The position numbers and the translations under genes are program-made. 64,000 nucleotides of DNA, from the NCBI GenBank assembly GCA_946811185.2, contig OX328113.1:2046001-2110000 (forward strand), written 5' to 3'. Under the pieces are notes generated by a model. That model saw nothing but the letters and a program-made list of their open reading frames with translations. It was not told the DNA's origin and made no database searches. Shown in pieces: positions 36,701-39,700 of the stretch; the stretch's first letter is position 1; the number at the start of each line of letters is the position of its first letter. The DNA is from Hippopus hippopus (taxonomy: Eukaryota; Mollusca; Bivalvia; Cardiida; Cardiidae).

Positions 36701-39700
36701 AAAAGTGATTGAAAATTGTATTGGGATGGGTAGAAAACATTGTGGGAAAAGGAGAAAATGCTGGTAACCAGCATTTTCTCCTTTTCCCACAATGTTTTCA
36801 AAAGGCTTCTTTCTTAGAGTCGTTAAAAGTCGGGATTGTGTGGTAAAGAGTTAATATGGACCAGTCTAAAATTTTGTCGTTTGGCAAAGAGTTTACATAA
36901 GATCTTCATTTTTTGTATGCCAAATATAAAATTTTGACAGTTTTTAGATTATATGAGGTTCATCACTAGACATCCTTTCCTAGCAATTGATATAAGAGGA
37001 GATTATCTAACACTGAATCCACTATTTCTCCACAATACTTCAATGACTGATTTTTGTTTTGAATGTACTTATGTGGGAAAGCAGCCAGTGTCTTGAGAAG
37101 AAAGTTGGGTTTCTGGTGAAAAGGAACTACAGGAAAGCATAGACAGGTGTACCGGCTGCTGCAGTATGACAAAAATAATTTTTAAAACAGTATTATTAGC
37201 CCATTCTCCACAAAAATCTGTGTTGCACGTAATTATTATAATTTTCTAAATGAGAGTATTCTTATAACTACCCACAATCAGAGCTCCAGATAGAGGGAAT
37301 GATTTTGATTTTAAAATTAAAAATATTAATTATTCTCAACCAAACCCTATGTTATGGGTACTCATTAGAATCGTCTCAACGAGACGATTTTAATGAGTAC
37401 CCATAACATAAGATTTGAAAGAGAAATAATGGATTTACAAAACCATCACTCCCTCTTATCTGGAGCTCTGCCCACAACACAGCTTTTATTGAAGAACTAA
37501 AGATACACTTTTAATGCTAGACTTTCTGTCTTGACCTCTTATTTCATTTTCCTATTTATTTCTTGCAGGAAAAAGAATCAGCTTTGAATCCATCAACCTC
37601 ATCAGTCACTACAACAGAAAAACAGCCGACTATCTCCCTGGCTGGTTTCCTACCTCCTTTTGTCAGCACTGATATTGCTGGGAACCAGAATATAAATGAA
37701 GTTCAAACAAAAAGTGGACCCATTGTTGGACAACTAATACGCACCTCAGAGATTTCTGAAAAGAGTGATAAAAATCGAGACAAATCTGGACCTGTGTTTG
37801 TACCTTTTCAGTTCCATCATCCTTTCACAAGTTCAGATTCAGTACAGGAAGTGGTTACAGCTGACTGTGTCTCTACATCAAGCCCTTACCAGTCAAGCAC
37901 AGTCACTTCTGTTAGTACAGATGTAAACCAGTCTAGGAACAATGTTGATACAGCAAAAGCTTTGACTGATGAGAATGTTGTAAAGACAAGTCAGCCAGTT
38001 TATATTGATATTGGTTCCCTTAAAGCCATACAGGCCCAGATTGTGAAAGTAGACCCAGAAATATTCTCGTCAAATACACCAAACACATCTGATAGGCTTC
38101 CTAGTACAGCTTCCATTACAACATCCAGGACTGAGAAAGTTGAGCCTCATTCTGATACTTGTGTTCAAACTGTACGTTTACAAAAGATCTCCGAGGACAT
38201 GTTTGTGGTTAGTAACAACAACGATGGTGCGACAAGTAGTAACATTAGTACATCTGTTTCCATGGAAACAAGTAGCATTACTCAGCAACCAAGTGCCATG
38301 ACCTTGACATCACCAGTGTCAAATATTGTCAACAAAAGTAGCGGGAGTGTCCCTAGAAATGACATGAGAGACAAACCTTTTAAGTGTAGCATGTGTAAAG
38401 CGGCATTTCCAGAACATCACCAGCTCATATTGCACAGTAATATACATCTTATAGCAAAAGGACGCATCAAGTGTGACAAGTGTAATTTGAAATTCCGATC
38501 TCATGCTACGTACGAAAAACATTTACTCTCTGACCTTCACCTTGGTGAATATCAGTTAGAGACGGTTGTGCCTACCATGGAAAATCCCCGACCTTTCAAA
38601 TGTGAATTATGTGACATTGCTTTTAGGGTCAGAGGTCATTTGACGAAACATTTTAGGTCAAGGTCACATTTTATCCATTTGGAGGACATTGGAAAGTTAC
38701 CTGTAGGAACATGGGCCAAATTAGAACATAAAGTTATGGACCTGGAAGCTTCAAATTTGGAAGGTTTTCTTAAAAAAGTGCAAATTCTTTTAAATGCAAA
38801 TGAGAAAAGAACAGACCTTGCTAGCCTTGAAAAGGTAGCAAGCTCTGAAAGGCTTGTACAGCAAGTAAATGAAGCGGCAGGTTATACATATACAGAGAGA
38901 AAAAACATTGTGGATGATGAAGAGCTGACTGGGTGTGATACACAGTACTCGGAGAATTTTGAGAATGTTAAAGTAGAACTAAATCCAGAAATTGTGGAAA
39001 TTGGTTCAATTAATCATGACGAAGACGAAACACTCTCGGCTGATTTAAATGACGAGATTCAGTCCGAGAAATTGTTTGAGATAGAGCTTGAAGACCACAC
39101 AGTTCATGAAGGGTCCACTGTTTCAAGTATACAATATACAGAAAACGAGGCAATTGATAAATGTATGGAGAACCAGTCCATCTCAACAGAAGCACATGTA
39201 TGGAACAATGTAGAAATTGGAACATTTACTGACAATGATATTGCCATGGATGCTTCAACAGAAGAATTTCAAAAAGATGAGGTGATGACTGAAAAAAATC
39301 ATGAAATTTTGCCGGGACTGAACCCTGATAAACATATAGAAGAGACCAATGAAAAGGCGGAAAGGTCTGATAAGTTAACCGGAGATGTTGAAGTAGATAC
39401 GAACGAAACAAAAGATATCAAATGCGGACTGTGTAGTCAAGATTTTTCAACTGTCGCCTTGCTAAAGGTACACGTATACAATTTCGATTTCGTTTTTTTA
39501 AACGCTTTACCAAGCAATTCTGAGTTTTTTACAACCATAGGCAAGAAGAACTTTTAACTCTTAAGCTGCTAAGTGCGACTCACTGACCTTATACGGACAA
39601 TAAAGATCAAGATCAGACTGCACAGAATGTGCAATCTCATCTTGGATCTACACTTTCCAATATGGAGATATTTATCTTTAAAAAGTAAGTTTTAAATAAT

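Noticed and set aside
39468..39557. Extension of the HIVEP exon 12 frame to a stop at 39557
   Set aside because: It would cut a zinc finger in half; the donor at 39468 joins exon 13 in phase and completes the finger.
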